From contig CM055609.1 of the NCBI GenBank assembly GCA_029379385.1, positions 9,362,001-9,426,000 of the forward strand: DNA of 64,000 nucleotides, read 5' to 3'. Made by a program: the position numbers and the translations under genes. A model generated the notes under the pieces. That model did no database searches and had not been told where the DNA came from. It was given only the letters and a program-made list of their open reading frames with translations. Each line of letters begins with the position of its first letter. The first letter of the stretch is position 1. The DNA is from Quillaja saponaria. Taxonomy: Eukaryota; Streptophyta; Magnoliopsida; Fabales; Quillajaceae. This document shows positions 35,771-48,690 of the stretch, piece after piece.

Positions 35771-38768
35771 AACAACAACAAGAAGGAAATGCAAAGGAAT
35801 TGAAGAGCAAGGAAAATGTGTGAGTGGTAGAACAAAGGAATGAAGGATTTATATCGTGGCCATAGTCAAAGAAACAATGCATGATAATAAAGAATCCGAA
35901 TTAATTTAATTTACATACTTTGAATTGTGTTTAATGGGTTAAAAGAATGGAAGCTAACGGTCTTGGTTATTTTTTTGAGGGGAGAGTATGTATGTTTATG
36001 GCCACTCAATGAAGAACAATAAGAAGAAGAACCTGCCACTGCCAATTAATAATGTTTTAAATTCTTGGCCATTTACTAGCTTCTCTTATTTTCTAATAGT
36101 ATTTTTATTTTTATTTTCATTCGGGTTTTATGAGACAAAAAAATTTAGGTATTTTTCTAAAAAGCATGAATTTTCATTCTAAATTGCATTATTTTCCTTA
36201 TTTTATGACCAAAAAAAAAAGGAATTTAGGTACTAAGGAAGTTACTATATGTCATTTGAAAAAAATATTTTGTTGGAAAAAATGGAAGAACTTAAGAGGC
36301 CATTTTACAAGTATTGCTAGAGCTGTGGAGTATGCCAAAAGTTGGTGATGGAAGGACCTTAATTACTGAAACGTAGTTGATGTGTTTGTTAAAATTTGTT
36401 GAAGTCTAAAATGTGTTGTCACAACTGAAAAAGACTAATTTATGTGGGTGGATCTTGTAGTAGAAAAAAGTACTAATTTAGACGTATTGATATTTTAATC
36501 AATAATAAAAATATAAAATAGATATTTATATACAATATTCAAAGTGTATATATATAAGTAATGAAATTTTTTATTTATTTGACATGTGCACATGGTGTTT
36601 TTGACAAAATAAGTATTATAGTTTTATTGGATTTACTTTTATTTATGTTAAAGGATAAAATGAACAAAATTATTATTTTACTCTTACTATTACAAATATA
36701 TCTTAACATATTTATCATTTTTATAGTATTATAATGTTAAAATATCTACACCTTCTCATTTTCCTTCCTTTACCTTTTCTAATGCATCTAAGCTCCAGCA
36801 AAACTCACTTTGGCTTCACCAAATCACATGACTAGCTTGTAGTTTATTGGATCCACATGGTCAATGTCTAAGTTCATCAAATTTATATATTATAATTATA
36901 CTCTTGAGCTTCATTTTCTTCCGTATTTAATTTTCTTATCTTTCATATCTTACTTTCTTTAGTTTTCTATGGTGACGTACTTGAGAAGTTAAGACCATGA
37001 TTTCACCGAAATTGTATTTATAAGTGGTGTTGTTCTTTCCCTTCAATCTTAGACCCAAACTTACAATATTCAAATTTATGCTCATAAACTTTATATTTTG
37101 TAGTTTTGATTTTGATTTGGGAAATATTATGTTTCTTAGGGTTTTAATCTCTTTCTTTGTAATTGCTTAAAGAATGGGAGTATTCCATATAAGAGGAAAA
37201 GTGAATTTTTTAGATTTTGTTTTGTAAGTCATTCGTTGGCCAAAATTATGTGACCTATGTTTTGTGTATATAATCTAACTATTAATTAAAAAATTTATTA
37301 GTGAAAAAGGTTATGATTTCTTAATTTTTACTGACTTATTTTCTTATAAAACTTACTTTCCTTAAGTAGTGTCATTATACATAAAGTATGGGTAAAGTGA
37401 AGTATTGCTTTAATTTATTTTGTGTCGCTAAAAGATTAAGTAAATAGGTTGGAAAAGAATAATTCTTTGGCTTTTATTTTTCATTGGTTAGTATTTGTGT
37501 GGAATCCAAAATTTTCAAAATAGTTTATTAGTTGGAAAAGTATGGATACTAATAAATTTGTTAACATATTCATTATGTCATTTTGAGCTTATTGGAGAGG
37601 CTAATATTTGATTATTTGTGATTTTGGATTTTCTTGCTTCGGACAATTTCATTTGTTTTGATAGACTAAGAGCAAGTTTGGTTTAACATTTAAAAATCAT
37701 TGTTTTAGATAATTGATTTTGCTAGTAAAGATTATAAAAGAATTGATTTTAGCGTAATTTATTTTGTATTTGGTTAGTTATTGAAAAAAAAGTGATTTTG
37801 AATCATAAAAATAATTTTATAAAAAAAAATAGAAGTATTTTTGCCAAAAATAATATAAAAATATTGTCTTCTATTTTGGTACAAGTGTTTTCTGAAAAAG
37901 TTATGCATTAGTAGCTTTTAAAAAATAGGGCAAAAACTGTATTTGGTATTTGACCAAAGTGATTTTTAGTTTTAACAAAACATGTTAATATACAAACTGA
38001 AAGTTAATTCAAGCTCTAAATGCCAAACACATGTTTCAAATACAAAACCAAACTGACACCAAGTTTAGGAGGAGAGTTTGGTCCGAATTCACAATCCGTT
38101 ATGTTGGTTTGATTTATTATACTTCCAAATTTGTTATGAAAATACAATTTGACTTTGTCTTAATTATCGTATTATCTTGAATTAGGATTCTCAAAAATGA
38201 TTTGAATTGAATTTAATTTTATAATATATTTGTTCTAAACTAACCCTAATTATAGGTAATTAGGTGACTGAAAATTCATGAGGCAATCATACACATTTCA
38301 TTTGAGTAAGCATTTTCAATGATATGGCATGCTTTGATTTTGGGACTGATTATTTTACTTGGTATAGGTAGTTTCATAGCCTACCTAAAAATTTCTAGTT
38401 CATGTTCATGTGCTAGGTAGAGAACCATACATGCTGATAAATAAATTCAAATATTTTTTTTCTTAGTTCAAGGAGGAAGGTGGCTGAGAGATAAGTATTG
38501 AGACAACGCCAAATTATTTTCAGTTTAAACAAACTGATACCTTCGAAACGTACAAATTTAATCAACTATAAGTACAAGTTTATGGCGAGTACATTGGACT
38601 CTACCATATGACATATAATCAAACAAAGAAGTCAATCCTCAAAAAGAAACAACACCAAAGTGACAATACCAACACTGTTTATATAATATTGATACAGAAA
38701 GCAAAAGTATAATTCATCAACTCCATTCTTTCCATGATCAACTTGGCTGCAATTATAAATCTCCATCT
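35771..38768. other. 3.0-kb spacer between the second and third GDSL genes
   Basis: AT-rich with no supported gene. A MITE-like segment at about 37676-38060 has partly matching inverted ends: GTTTGGTTTAACATTTAAA on the left, and GTTTGGTTTTGTATTTGAAA when the right end is inverted. I could not settle a target duplication. The rest shows nothing definite. Confidence 0.45.
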
Positions 38769-41691
38769 TCATATCTGAGCTAAGCGCTGAATGTCAATCG
38801 GGTAAGCATCCAAGGAAGATTGAGCACTGTAAGCTCTTCTAGCAACAACTGCATTGCCAGCTTCAGTTGGATGAAAGGCATCCCAGAAGAGGTACTCCCT
38901 CCTGTTTGGACATGCTGGTTGGAAAGGAAGACATGTTATTTGACCATTGTTCCTCCCTACACCACAGCATCCAGCATTTGTAACCCTGAAACCTGGTACC
39001 AACCAAAGTAACATACAATCTAATGAGTGTATGTGTTTAATTATAACCAATTCATACTATCTTGGCTCTGATTCTCAAGAAAGTGACAGAAAATTGAATA
39101 TATATGTATATATGTCTAAAAATATATAAAGGGTACCAAAAGATGAAGGTCGGCTAATTATATCTTGGAAAATCCCATAGGAATCAATGTAGATGAATCT
39201 TGCATCAGGTAGCTGATTGTTGAGCTGATCAACAAGAGATTTCAATCTGTTGTTGAGGATTTGGATGGCTGAATTGACGTTTTCTACACATGTTGTACCA
39301 TCTGGGCTATTTTGAGCCAATTGGTTGGGGCTGCAGCCTATTTGTCCAACTCCATATAAGACCATCTTCCTTGCTCCATAGTTGTACAAACTCTGAATCA
39401 TCAAAAGGTAGAAACAAAACAATTGATCATATTTCTTATGTTAAAAGATGCAAAATTGGTCTCAAGTCCGAATAAAGAATCAATTCAGTTCTTAGGAAAG
39501 TTGACTCTTCTAAGGTAGAAACAAAACAATTGATCATATTTTTTGACTTTTTACTAGGCATCTGGTTTGGGTCATTACCCTATCCATTTTATAAAATATT
39601 ATCTGATTAAAAGATGATCCAATTCTAAGTAGGCAAAATTGAATCCGATCCAAACTAAATTAGACCCGAACTAGGTTTATCTTCTTCTTCTTCTTCTTCT
39701 TCTTTTTTTCCTTATCCTTTATGGTGATGTGTTTATGCTCAATGGATCCGAATTCAAATATTGTATCTGAACAAAACAAATCATGATTCGATCCAAAAAC
39801 TAGTTAGCCACATAAAAAAATTCAACTTGTTTGGACTGAATATTTAACCCGACCCACCAATCAAATTGTCATCCCTTAGCTATTTTTTATTTTGGTTTGT
39901 ATAATTCAGTTTATGTAGGGCAATAGATTCACTCAAACTAAAAAGTGAAAGAGATTAGTTCCTAATCATGTACTAACCCTTAGTTGCTGAGTGTATTGTT
40001 GAATAAGAACATCAGCATATTGTTCAGGTGTGAATTGCCTGCTGGTGGAATAATATTGGGGCATGAAATAGTTGTTAAGGTAATCGTTGCTGCCCAATCC
40101 AATCGAATATATGCACTTGCTCAAGTAATTTGCAGCTTCGTCCTCATTTCCTAGAATATCCACAACTTGCGAAACAGTGCTTTGGTAATTTTGCACTTGC
40201 CCATTAAAACTAATCCTGGCTCCCTGTAGAGTACAAAACAGTCAAAGAATAGTGTCAATTAAGGACAAAGAAAGTGTTCCTATAACACACAAAAAAGTAG
40301 GGCCTGTTTGGTTAATTGATTGTTCAAATTTAAATACCAGTTGCTGCCCAGTTTCCTCTCTAATTCCAGCAGCTGCAGATGCAAAATTGACTCCCCTGAG
40401 TATCTCTTGGCCACTAGCTGTTGCATAGGGAGGAATGTAGTCATCGAAACCCAGAAGCTCACCTGTAAAATTTCAAAAGGGAAGTTCAAAGTAAAAAATA
40501 AATAAAACCAAATTCAGGAGTAATTTTGTTAATTCAGATAAATTAGCTTTGCTGTCATAATCTCCTACTATTAGATCTGACACTAAATTTCTTCTACCTT
40601 ATCATCTTTAGTTTTACTTTCTTACTTTCTAGTCAAAGAAGAAATGGGTATGTCTTAAATTTCATATTTAATGCAGGTAACAAAACCATGTGCTTGGAAT
40701 TTAAAGAGGTAGGCTGCAGGCACACACCTCAAGAAAAATGAAGTACTCTCATACCCTCCAATGAGTAAACCAAAAGTTGAAGTTCTGAGACTAATATTTT
40801 CAGATCTATACAGAAACTTTTCCATGCATGCGTGTATCATTCATTCAAATTAATTCAATGTGGAAAATAATGAAAAGTCAGACAAATCATTAAACCCTTT
40901 CTCCTAGGTAGAAATAGCCTGCAAACGGTTTTTCTGATCTGAATTTCACGTAATATTGGTTAAATACCTAAAACATCGTTACGCAGGAAATGCAAGTAAA
41001 CGACGTATGCAGTTGCTTCCATTGGTAGACCAAATCAAAACTTTTAATGTATGACTTCAATTCAACCACAAAGCTAATTGCTATGGTTTAGCTTTAACAG
41101 AGATCAATCCAGCTAAAGTATGGTACTTGCTGTCATGTATGGGTGTGACATCAGTATTTGACAGCCTAGTCTATACGTGCACTACTGTTCATTCCACCTG
41201 CACTATTTATTAGACGCGGGGCTCTGCGCTATCACTATAAGAAAATAAAGTTGCGATAGCTTAAGCTTTTAGCACTGTTGTAAGCAGTTGATTCTAACAT
41301 ATTCTAGTAGCTAGAACAAGCTTAAGTCACTACCTTGAAATTACATAAGTGGGTTAGCAGTATAATTGACTTATAGGCTACTGACTGTAATGGTTTTGTG
41401 ATAGGCAAAGTAAGAGATAACCAACTCACCAACGACATCAACTGTAGTTTTTCCATTAGAAAACCTTCCGGTAGGCCCTCCTTGGAAATCAATCCCATAA
41501 GGGAGGTAATTAGCTCTAGCTAAAGATTGAAGCTCATTGTTATTCCCATTATCCACCAAGGAATCCCCAAATATGAAGTAGCATGGTACTTGGGGTTCTG
41601 CACCAACCCCATGAAACATACTTAGAACCACCACTGCCATTACCACCACCATAGACACCATTGACATTATTTTCAGCTCCCCGGTTGCCAT
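38769..41691 (-). CDS. GDSL esterase/lipase, third tandem copy, intact, At4g18970-like
   Basis: Five exons on the minus strand: 41691-41430, 40462-40338, 40223-39978, 39392-39137, 38992-38769. They give 370 residues. A signal peptide (about residues 1-31, hydrophobic [13 protein letters not shown]) precedes block [16 protein letters not shown] with Ser44. Block II is [16 protein letters not shown], block [16 protein letters not shown] with Asn175, and block [13 protein letters not shown] with Asp334 and His337. All catalytic residues of an SGNH hydrolase are present. The protein is expected to be exported to the apoplast; substrate unknown. TATATATA at about 41784-41791 lies some 95 bp upstream of the ATG. 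This copy is the closest to the ancestral type of the three: it has GQQL and AQNSPDG where the other two have diverged. Intron 1 (967 bp) is much longer than in its sisters, and intron 3 (585 bp) holds a repeat insertion. Confidence 0.94.
39405..39541. repeat. 30-bp exact direct repeat, 107 bp apart, in a GDSL intron
   Basis: The string beginning AAGGTAGAAACAAAACAATT occurs at 39405-39434 and 39512-39541. The first copy lies just upstream (in the gene's direction) of the acceptor for the fourth exon, so it covers the likely branch-point and pyrimidine region, which has thus been duplicated. A hAT-like end (CCCTTA, with GATGACAATTTG inverted) lies further on near 39880. Confidence 0.7.
39679..39702. 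repeat. (CTT)n microsatellite
   Basis: About seven to eight CTT units run into a short T run inside intron 3 of the third GDSL gene. Confidence 0.75.
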
Positions 41692-44649
41692 TACAACAAG
41701 AATGGAAGCAATGGAGGATTATATGGTAGTGGGAATTGGGAAAGTGTAGGAGGGAGTGAGGAACTAGGAATACAAATGGACAAGTATATATAGGAGAAGA
41801 CTGGAGGAAGAGGCACTACATTGTGGATTTATTATTGGGAAAGTTTGGTAGAAGCATTTACTTTACGCGGATATAATGTGAGGGTGAGAAGGTTGGCGTG
41901 CTACCATCTCTCTCTCTCTATTTTTGTTCTGCGCTGTTCTGACTCTGTTTTAATGGGGGACTGTTTTCCAAAGGAGGGGAATCTGGGTATTGAATAATGG
42001 AAGTGTATTAAAAATTAATAGCAAAATTAAATAAAACAAATTTACCCACAAATAAAGATTAAATTGTTGTTTGTGCTCAATGTCAAATATTTGATGAAGT
42101 TAAAGCTGAATTTGAGTTATAGAATAATATAAAAAAGTTAACAGATTTTCTGCTTAATTTTAGTACTATGCTAATAAGTCCCTGGCAGATAATCACATCA
42201 TTTTATTAATCATGCAATGGGTCTTGAATACTCAAACTCAATATGGTGATTTTTTAAGAAACTGATAAACAGATTTAGATTTTATCATAATAAATGCTCC
42301 CTAGAAAAGAAAACTCATGAACTCCTTTGATGTGAAAAACTTGTCAACTCCAACCTTACAAAATAGTAAAAGTCACCAATGGATTAATGTTTAAGAGTAA
42401 AATGTATGAATAATTAATTGCTAAAAAGGAAAATCATGGTACTATGATTAATGTCCCGTGCATGCCTTTTTTTTATCCATAATCCATTAAATATAATAGG
42501 ATAGGGCTAGAGGGAAAAAATCATCTTGTACATTCATCAAAGTCATAGACACGGCCTCGTCGAGTCTTAATCTCCTATTCTACCCTAAGGGACAAGGCAT
42601 TTCGGATGGTGAATGCTAATTATATGAATCCACAACAATAAGAATCAAATTCTTGAACACTTCATCAAAGAGACTCTTCTTTGTTATACTACAAAATATG
42701 AGAATCATCTGTTTTTCTAGTACAATTCGACCCTAAGACTTTAAAGCTAAAGTTCACGGAAACTAAATATTGTATCTCCTTCAACACATAATTGGCTAAA
42801 GAAGATTAATATAATGTCAAATAATCGATTAATTAGACTGACATATAAGATTGTTCCAAAATTATAAAGAAAGGTGGAGCATAACCAAAAAAAAATTGAA
42901 TGCAGTATACTGTTACATGCCTTGACATATGTCAAAAGTGGTCCAAAGAGTCCATTTAAGGATAAATCCATTTTCCAAAGTTATTCATGCGTTTGCTTTA
43001 TCTCACAAATTTAGTGCATTGCAGAAAATTGAAAAAATATTGAAGAAACAACTAAGTTTTAGAGAAAGTAAGTTGTGTAAGTTACTTTCAACACGCATGA
43101 CAAGTTTACCAACGAAATCATAATAAATGGTAGTGGGTAGAAGAAATTAATGTATTGGCTAAGTCATACCTTTGAGTAACATGCATGGGTTATTGAGTAG
43201 ACCACCACTGTGCATTTAAGGCCAAAAGTCTAAGTTTGCGTCGGTGGCCACCTTTCTGTAGTTGTACATTGCGCAGTTGCAAAGGAATTTACAAAGGGAA
43301 GGGGAGGAGGGAAGAGAAGGGGTTTATACATGACATCTGACATTGTCATGCATGCTTATTCTTCTTAATAACTTATATTTCGAATTCGTCCAAATATGTA
43401 ATTGTATTTGTGAAAAGCAAACTCTTAGGACCTGATATGTCATAGAGGTAATTGTAGACATTTCTCTCTACAAGATATTACTATCTAATATAAGCGAAAG
43501 TCAATAATATAAATATATATTATCGTGCTATTATGAACATTAAGAGAGGAACCCTTAATGAATAGAAAATCTAGGTACTAGATCATGCCTTAAAAAAAAA
43601 AAAAAAAAAAAAAAATTGTATCAGTAAAAACAATGCTGACATTGTTGAAGTCTGTCATCAACAACAACAGACATGATGAATGTCCACATGACAATGAGTA
43701 AGACATGAAAGAAAACTTTGAGGAAATCAGGAAGCTCATGACAAAGAGAAGCATTTACTGAGCATGTATGATTTAAGGCCTTAGGCATTATTGATTCTTA
43801 GTAAATATTTTAATCTTTTGTGTTAGTTACTATTTCATCACCCACCACATGATATATGTATGACCCTTGTCTTGTCAATTTGCTGTGTCCTTATCATCAA
43901 CAACGCTAGACTGCTATAATGCTATCTTCATTTTGAACAACTGGGACCAAATAAATTCAGGATACTTAAACAATCCTAACATTGAAGCAGTAATGTGACA
44001 CCTCAAGTTTGTGATAAAAAACATGTGAATTGGTGCGTACACTCTACTAAATTTATCCGAACTAGATACAAATCCATAGCGAAATGTGGTTTAACTTATT
44101 CAATAGGTTGTGATCCTAAAAAGATAGCAAAGCTAATCTAGCAGTCATTCCCTACAAGCTTCAATACACAGCAATCCAAGTTCTGTAAACCTGAGGTTTA
44201 ACCTATTCAATAGGCCATCACAAAAAGATAACAAAGCCAATCTAGTAATCATGCCCCTGCAGGCTGGAAGCTCCAATACATTGCAATCCAAGTTGTGTAA
44301 GCAAGCCCCATTGAGGACATGGGGTACTAAAGTATGAGACTGATTATGCTTCTTAAAATCTAAGTACACATTGTTTAGCACATTATTCTAAATACATCTA
44401 AATCTTCTTATGTTTCTAAGAAACATGCATTAGGGAGTCCTTTTCGAAAAGAGAAAGATATCCACTTTAACTCTCCAAAGACTTTTTTGTATTTTATTAG
44501 AAATAAGATTGTGTCCTTCTATCTCTGACTAGGAACCCAATCCAAATCCATACAAAACTATCATATTGCTGGCAGAGTGAAAGAAAGAAAAAATAAGTAT
44601 ATTACTTGTCTTCTCTTATACATAACTAAAAAGTATAACTGATGTACAC
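41692..44649. other. Spacer with a tandem duplication and a long A run
   Basis: No gene is supported. A run of more than 20 A lies near 43591-43615. Two units of about 102 bp follow one another from about 44091 to 44300. They share TTCAATAGG, AAAGATA(G/A)CAAAGC and CAATCCAAGTT and are moderately diverged. The minus-strand reading of the duplicated part (78 codons from 44381) matches no family I recognise and its sister unit contains stops. Confidence 0.5.
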
Positions 44650-45994
44650 CTACAGGTCAGGATGACTATTAGTAGCAGAACAAAGTTGCAAAGCCATATC
44701 CTTGATAATCTGAATCAACCCTTTCAAGTCATTGCTCCCCAACTCAAGGCAATCCATGAGTAACCCGCCCTCCACTACCTCTCTTTGTACTGTCTCCACC
44801 ACTTCTCTTAGCACACCCTGCTAATCCCAATTCCCCAATCAGATCACACAAACATATATAAATACACTTAATATTCCATGCAAAACTCTTATTTAACAAA
44901 ATAATTTTCTAACAAGTGCTTTAGGACACTTGTTAAGGTAATAAATATATTTTTAGAATGTTTCAAATTCCAAAATTTATATTTACAAACCCTTGACAAA
45001 ATAATTTCGTTTTTTATTATTATTTATTATATTGGTTGGCTATGGTTATAATAAATAACTTACTATTTTTAGAATGTTACAAAGTTTAAATTCATATTTA
45101 TCAAGTGCTCATTAGACAAACCCTTAACAAATACATATAATTTTTATTTTTTTTGGCACATTGAAAGTGCTCGAAGTTGGTACTAAGAGATAGAAGACAG
45201 GTACCAATCGCCTAGCTAAGCTATTGGTGATTAATAATTTCATTTTCCATTGAAGCTAAATATAATAAAGTTGTGAATGCATGTTGACTTCTAATAAGTA
45301 ATAATTGATGTAAGATGTGTTGATGAGATGCACCCACAAATTAATATAGGGATATGTACATGTGGACCACATTGTAAGGTCTATTAATTAATGTTTTGGT
45401 GAGACTATTAATAATAGACAACTTAATAAACTTAAAATGAAAACATTAGCATATTATAAGTGGGTAAAATGAAATTCACCAAAAGAATAATGTTTGAATG
45501 GCTAAAAGCGTAAAAGTCCTTACCGATTGACGAAACACGCTGAGAAGTCTTCCAAATAGTGAATTACAGATGCTAAGGACCTTTTGGTAATTTCTCCTAA
45601 CCCAAGCCACCCTATCTACGTCCGTTTCCTTCCGGGTTAACTCACCAAAATACCTTAGTAACTCGTTCATTTCCGAAACGGCGCCGTACAACTCCGTGAC
45701 TGAAAAATTCCTCCAAGAATAGTTCTTCGCATAGTCCCATCCAGCCGACCACATGAACCCCCAGAACCCTAACCCTAGCCCTCGTTCGAGCCTCTCCACC
45801 ATCCGCTGAGCTCGCTCTGAGCCCTCGATATCGCCCCGAGCAGCCCGGAGATTAGCTACGCGCTTCATGAGCGAGTGGGCAAGTGAGAAAAGGCTTCGAT
45901 ATTGTGAGTATGAGAGGGACTGAGATGGTGAAGCTGTCACTAGGAGGATGATGAAGAAGAGAACAGTAGCGGTAGATGGCTTAATTCTGACCAT
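44650..45994 (-). CDS. Uncharacterised secreted or membrane-anchored plant protein, 213 residues
   Basis: Two exons on the minus strand, 45994-45524 and 44820-44650, joined by an intron with a GTAAGG donor and a TAGCAG acceptor. The ATG at 45994 gives a basic N terminus followed by a strong hydrophobic signal segment (about residues 10-28, ATVLFFIILLVTASPSQSLS). The mature part is mostly predicted helix with many Arg, Leu and Glu (SLAHSLMKRVANLRAARGDI, ERAQRMVERLERGLG), a Trp-rich patch (GFWGFMWSAGWDYAKNYSW) and ends CLELGSNDLKGLIQIIKDMA then ALQLCSATNSHPDL. The frame is open for 87 codons further upstream, but TGGGCCCA (46153-46160) and the signal peptide favour the internal ATG. GC content is well above the surroundings, as expected of real coding sequence. 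I do not recognise the family and assign no function. Confidence 0.78.
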
Positions 45995-46152
45995 TGATTG
46001 GGTTTTGAAGGAACTAATCGGACGGCAGAGGTTGATGAAGAACGGAGAATTTCTCAGGTAGCAGCTACATAAGATTTTGATCTGCGAGGGAGATGCGGAT
46101 ACCGGATCGGGTTTCTTTTGGAGCAGCGCAAGTCGGACAAAGAGTTCTTTCA

Positions 46153-46160
46153 TGGGCCCA
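46153..46160 (-). promoter_or_regulatory. TGGGCCCA site-II-like element
   Basis: A palindromic TGGGCCCA lies about 160 bp upstream of the ATG at 45994. The same octamer precedes the dynamin-like gene at 4337. Its position suggests the transcription start lies downstream of it. Confidence 0.4.
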
Positions 46161-46260
46161 ATGATGAATATCCATAGCTCATATACAATTTCTGGACTTG
46201 AACTAAAATGTTTATAAGCCCATTTTACAGAATCATAAGCATCAATTATACACATAAAAT

Positions 46261-47985
46261 TGATGGAGCATGCTCAAATACTTTGTTAACTATTTAAAAT
46301 TCTTTTCATCTTAAAATGAGAAATTAAATCATTTTAAAAATTGAATTTAATAAATAATTTTAAAAAATTCTTAGAAAATTATAATGATCAATTTTCTTAA
46401 AATTTCATTGATTGATTTATTCTAATATGTAGAATTTTTTATTTTATTTTTTGGTTTGATAATATATACATGAATAAGGGGTGAATACAAAAAATGGCAA
46501 TAAAATTGAGTAACAGGCTTAGGAGAAAAATTAGTCTATATTTAAAAATAAAATTGTGTGTTAATATTTTTTATTATAAATTAATTTTGTTGTAAAAGAA
46601 TATCAAAATCACTCAATATAAAAAAAGAAATAACTGAATATATAGGTATTATAGGATATTTTTAGCTAAAAAATTAGTTAAAACTTAGAAAAACACCATT
46701 TAGACTTTTAGTATAATATAGATATGGATAACTAAGGTAATTGTAAATTTATTCTTACATCATTTGATTACTTAGGGGAAAAAAAAAAACCTAAAGGTGA
46801 AAAGTTTTGACCACGATGAGTATAAACTTGTCTATGAGAAAACTTCTCAATTTTATTTTTTCTTTTTAACCTTAATAGATGGATTTACCAATTCTCTTCA
46901 TAAAAAAAAAAATCATGAATGGGTGCAGTTAACCTTTTTTTTTTTTTTTTTTTTGGTAGCATTGCTATCACCAATGAGGGGAAGCTTTCTAGATCAAACC
47001 TCTTCACCCCACATTATCTACAACAAAACATCAAAAAATAAAATAAATAAATAAAGAAAAAAAGACAAATTAAAAAGAAAAAGATAGCATCCTCAAATAT
47101 TTATTAATGCTTAAAAGTTTCAATGCTCAACACTACAGCCAATTCATGAAATCTTTGTTGGATCCTGTAAATAGTTGTGCCAACTCATATTGGAGAAATG
47201 CCAAACTAGCTAATGTATGAATTTCCTTCAATTTTATTCCTCCTTTTCAATTTAAGACAAATGAAGTTATAAAATGAGTGGTTACAATTATAATCCAAAA
47301 ATTCATACTTGTCTTCTCTAGCAATGAAAATAACAACACTGAAATGCTGTCATAACCTATCCCTTTCTTTAGATATTATATTGCCATTGTTATTGAATTG
47401 TTTGTCAACCCAAGTTCCTCCCCCTTTCCTCCTTTTCCTTCAAAGAAAAACATTATTGGGTCCTCAAAAAATGGTATGGTGGTTCACTAAAAATCCAAAT
47501 GCTTAGAAGCACAAATTTTAATTTAACTATCATATACTCAACTCAATTTAATGAAATTTAAAATTTTAAAATAACTATACCATCATATATAAGTTATTTG
47601 TTATATTAAAGTCACTTTCTTTTTTTTAATGTAAGAGTAATTTGTCAAATTTCTTTTAGCAACATATCTTAGTTAAATCTATGCTCTACTTGTATTTTTT
47701 TTTTTTTCCATGTCCTCTGAGTTTTAAGGAATAATATCAATAGGCATTGTCCTTTGGGTTTTGGTGTATAATATCATCGAGAACTGTCATTTCGACTTTG
47801 GAACAATTTTTTAAACTAATATTACTCGTTAAATATTAAGATGGATGAAATTAAAAAACTTTAAAAAAATTATATGAACTGACTAGTTTAATTCAATTCT
47901 TATTATTAATTTACAAAATCAATTTTTTTAGTTTTATTACGAGTCAAGTAATAGAAATCATGATTAGCTTATCAACTTAAGAATT

Positions 47986-48021
<36 letters not shown>

Positions 48022-48690
48022 ATTATTTATAAACCACAAAATTTTCTGATTATAATATTACAAAAATGATTATACTTGAAAAAAACACACATGTCAATTC
48101 TTGATAATAAAACAAAAATAATCTTTTCTAATTATAAGTTATTTCATGTACAAGTGGTACTGCTTTCATATTTTAAATTAAAGGGGGCGACGTGGATTTA
48201 AGATATTATTTTTTTTATTTACATAGGTGGAGGTTGTGGTTTCTTTCAATTTCACACTTGTAAGTTACGAGTAGTGAAAGTGTATCTATCTTTCATACAA
48301 TAAAGGTACTAAATTTACTTATGTAAATAAATATTTATATAAATTTGATATAATAAATAATTTTTTTTATAAAATTTAAATAATATGATATTTAGAATTT
48401 TAATTAAATCAAATTATGAGTATATTTAGCAAAGCACAAGATAAGCTTCAAGCGGTGATGGTTTTTTCGAGTTCAAGTTATAGAAAAATACTTATATGAA
48501 ACAATAATTATGAATCAACAAGGGATTATATCTAAATACTATGTGTAAAAAAAGAAAAATTCTCATTTTTTAGCACAAGTACCTAATGCATCTGTCGATA
48601 TCACCTGCATGGCAGAAAGGCATAGCTCTGAAGTATACATATACAAATATGAGCTTCATTTTAAGCCCTTATATGGATTACCTTCCTTTT
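46261..48690. other. Spacer between the secreted-protein gene and TPS1
   Basis: Very AT-rich with T and A runs and no supported gene. A (TA)n microsatellite of about 14 units lies at 47990-48016. This intergenic stretch probably includes the distal TPS1 promoter. Confidence 0.45.

Noticed and set aside
39550..39880. hAT-like MITE in the third GDSL intron
   Set aside because: The right end (inverse TAAGGGATGACAATTTG) looks plausible but the left end and target duplication do not match well enough to set borders.
45995..46255. Upstream in-frame extension of the secreted-protein gene (87 codons)
   Set aside because: It would bury the signal peptide, includes the TGGGCCCA promoter-type element, and has no conserved appearance; treated as leader and promoter.
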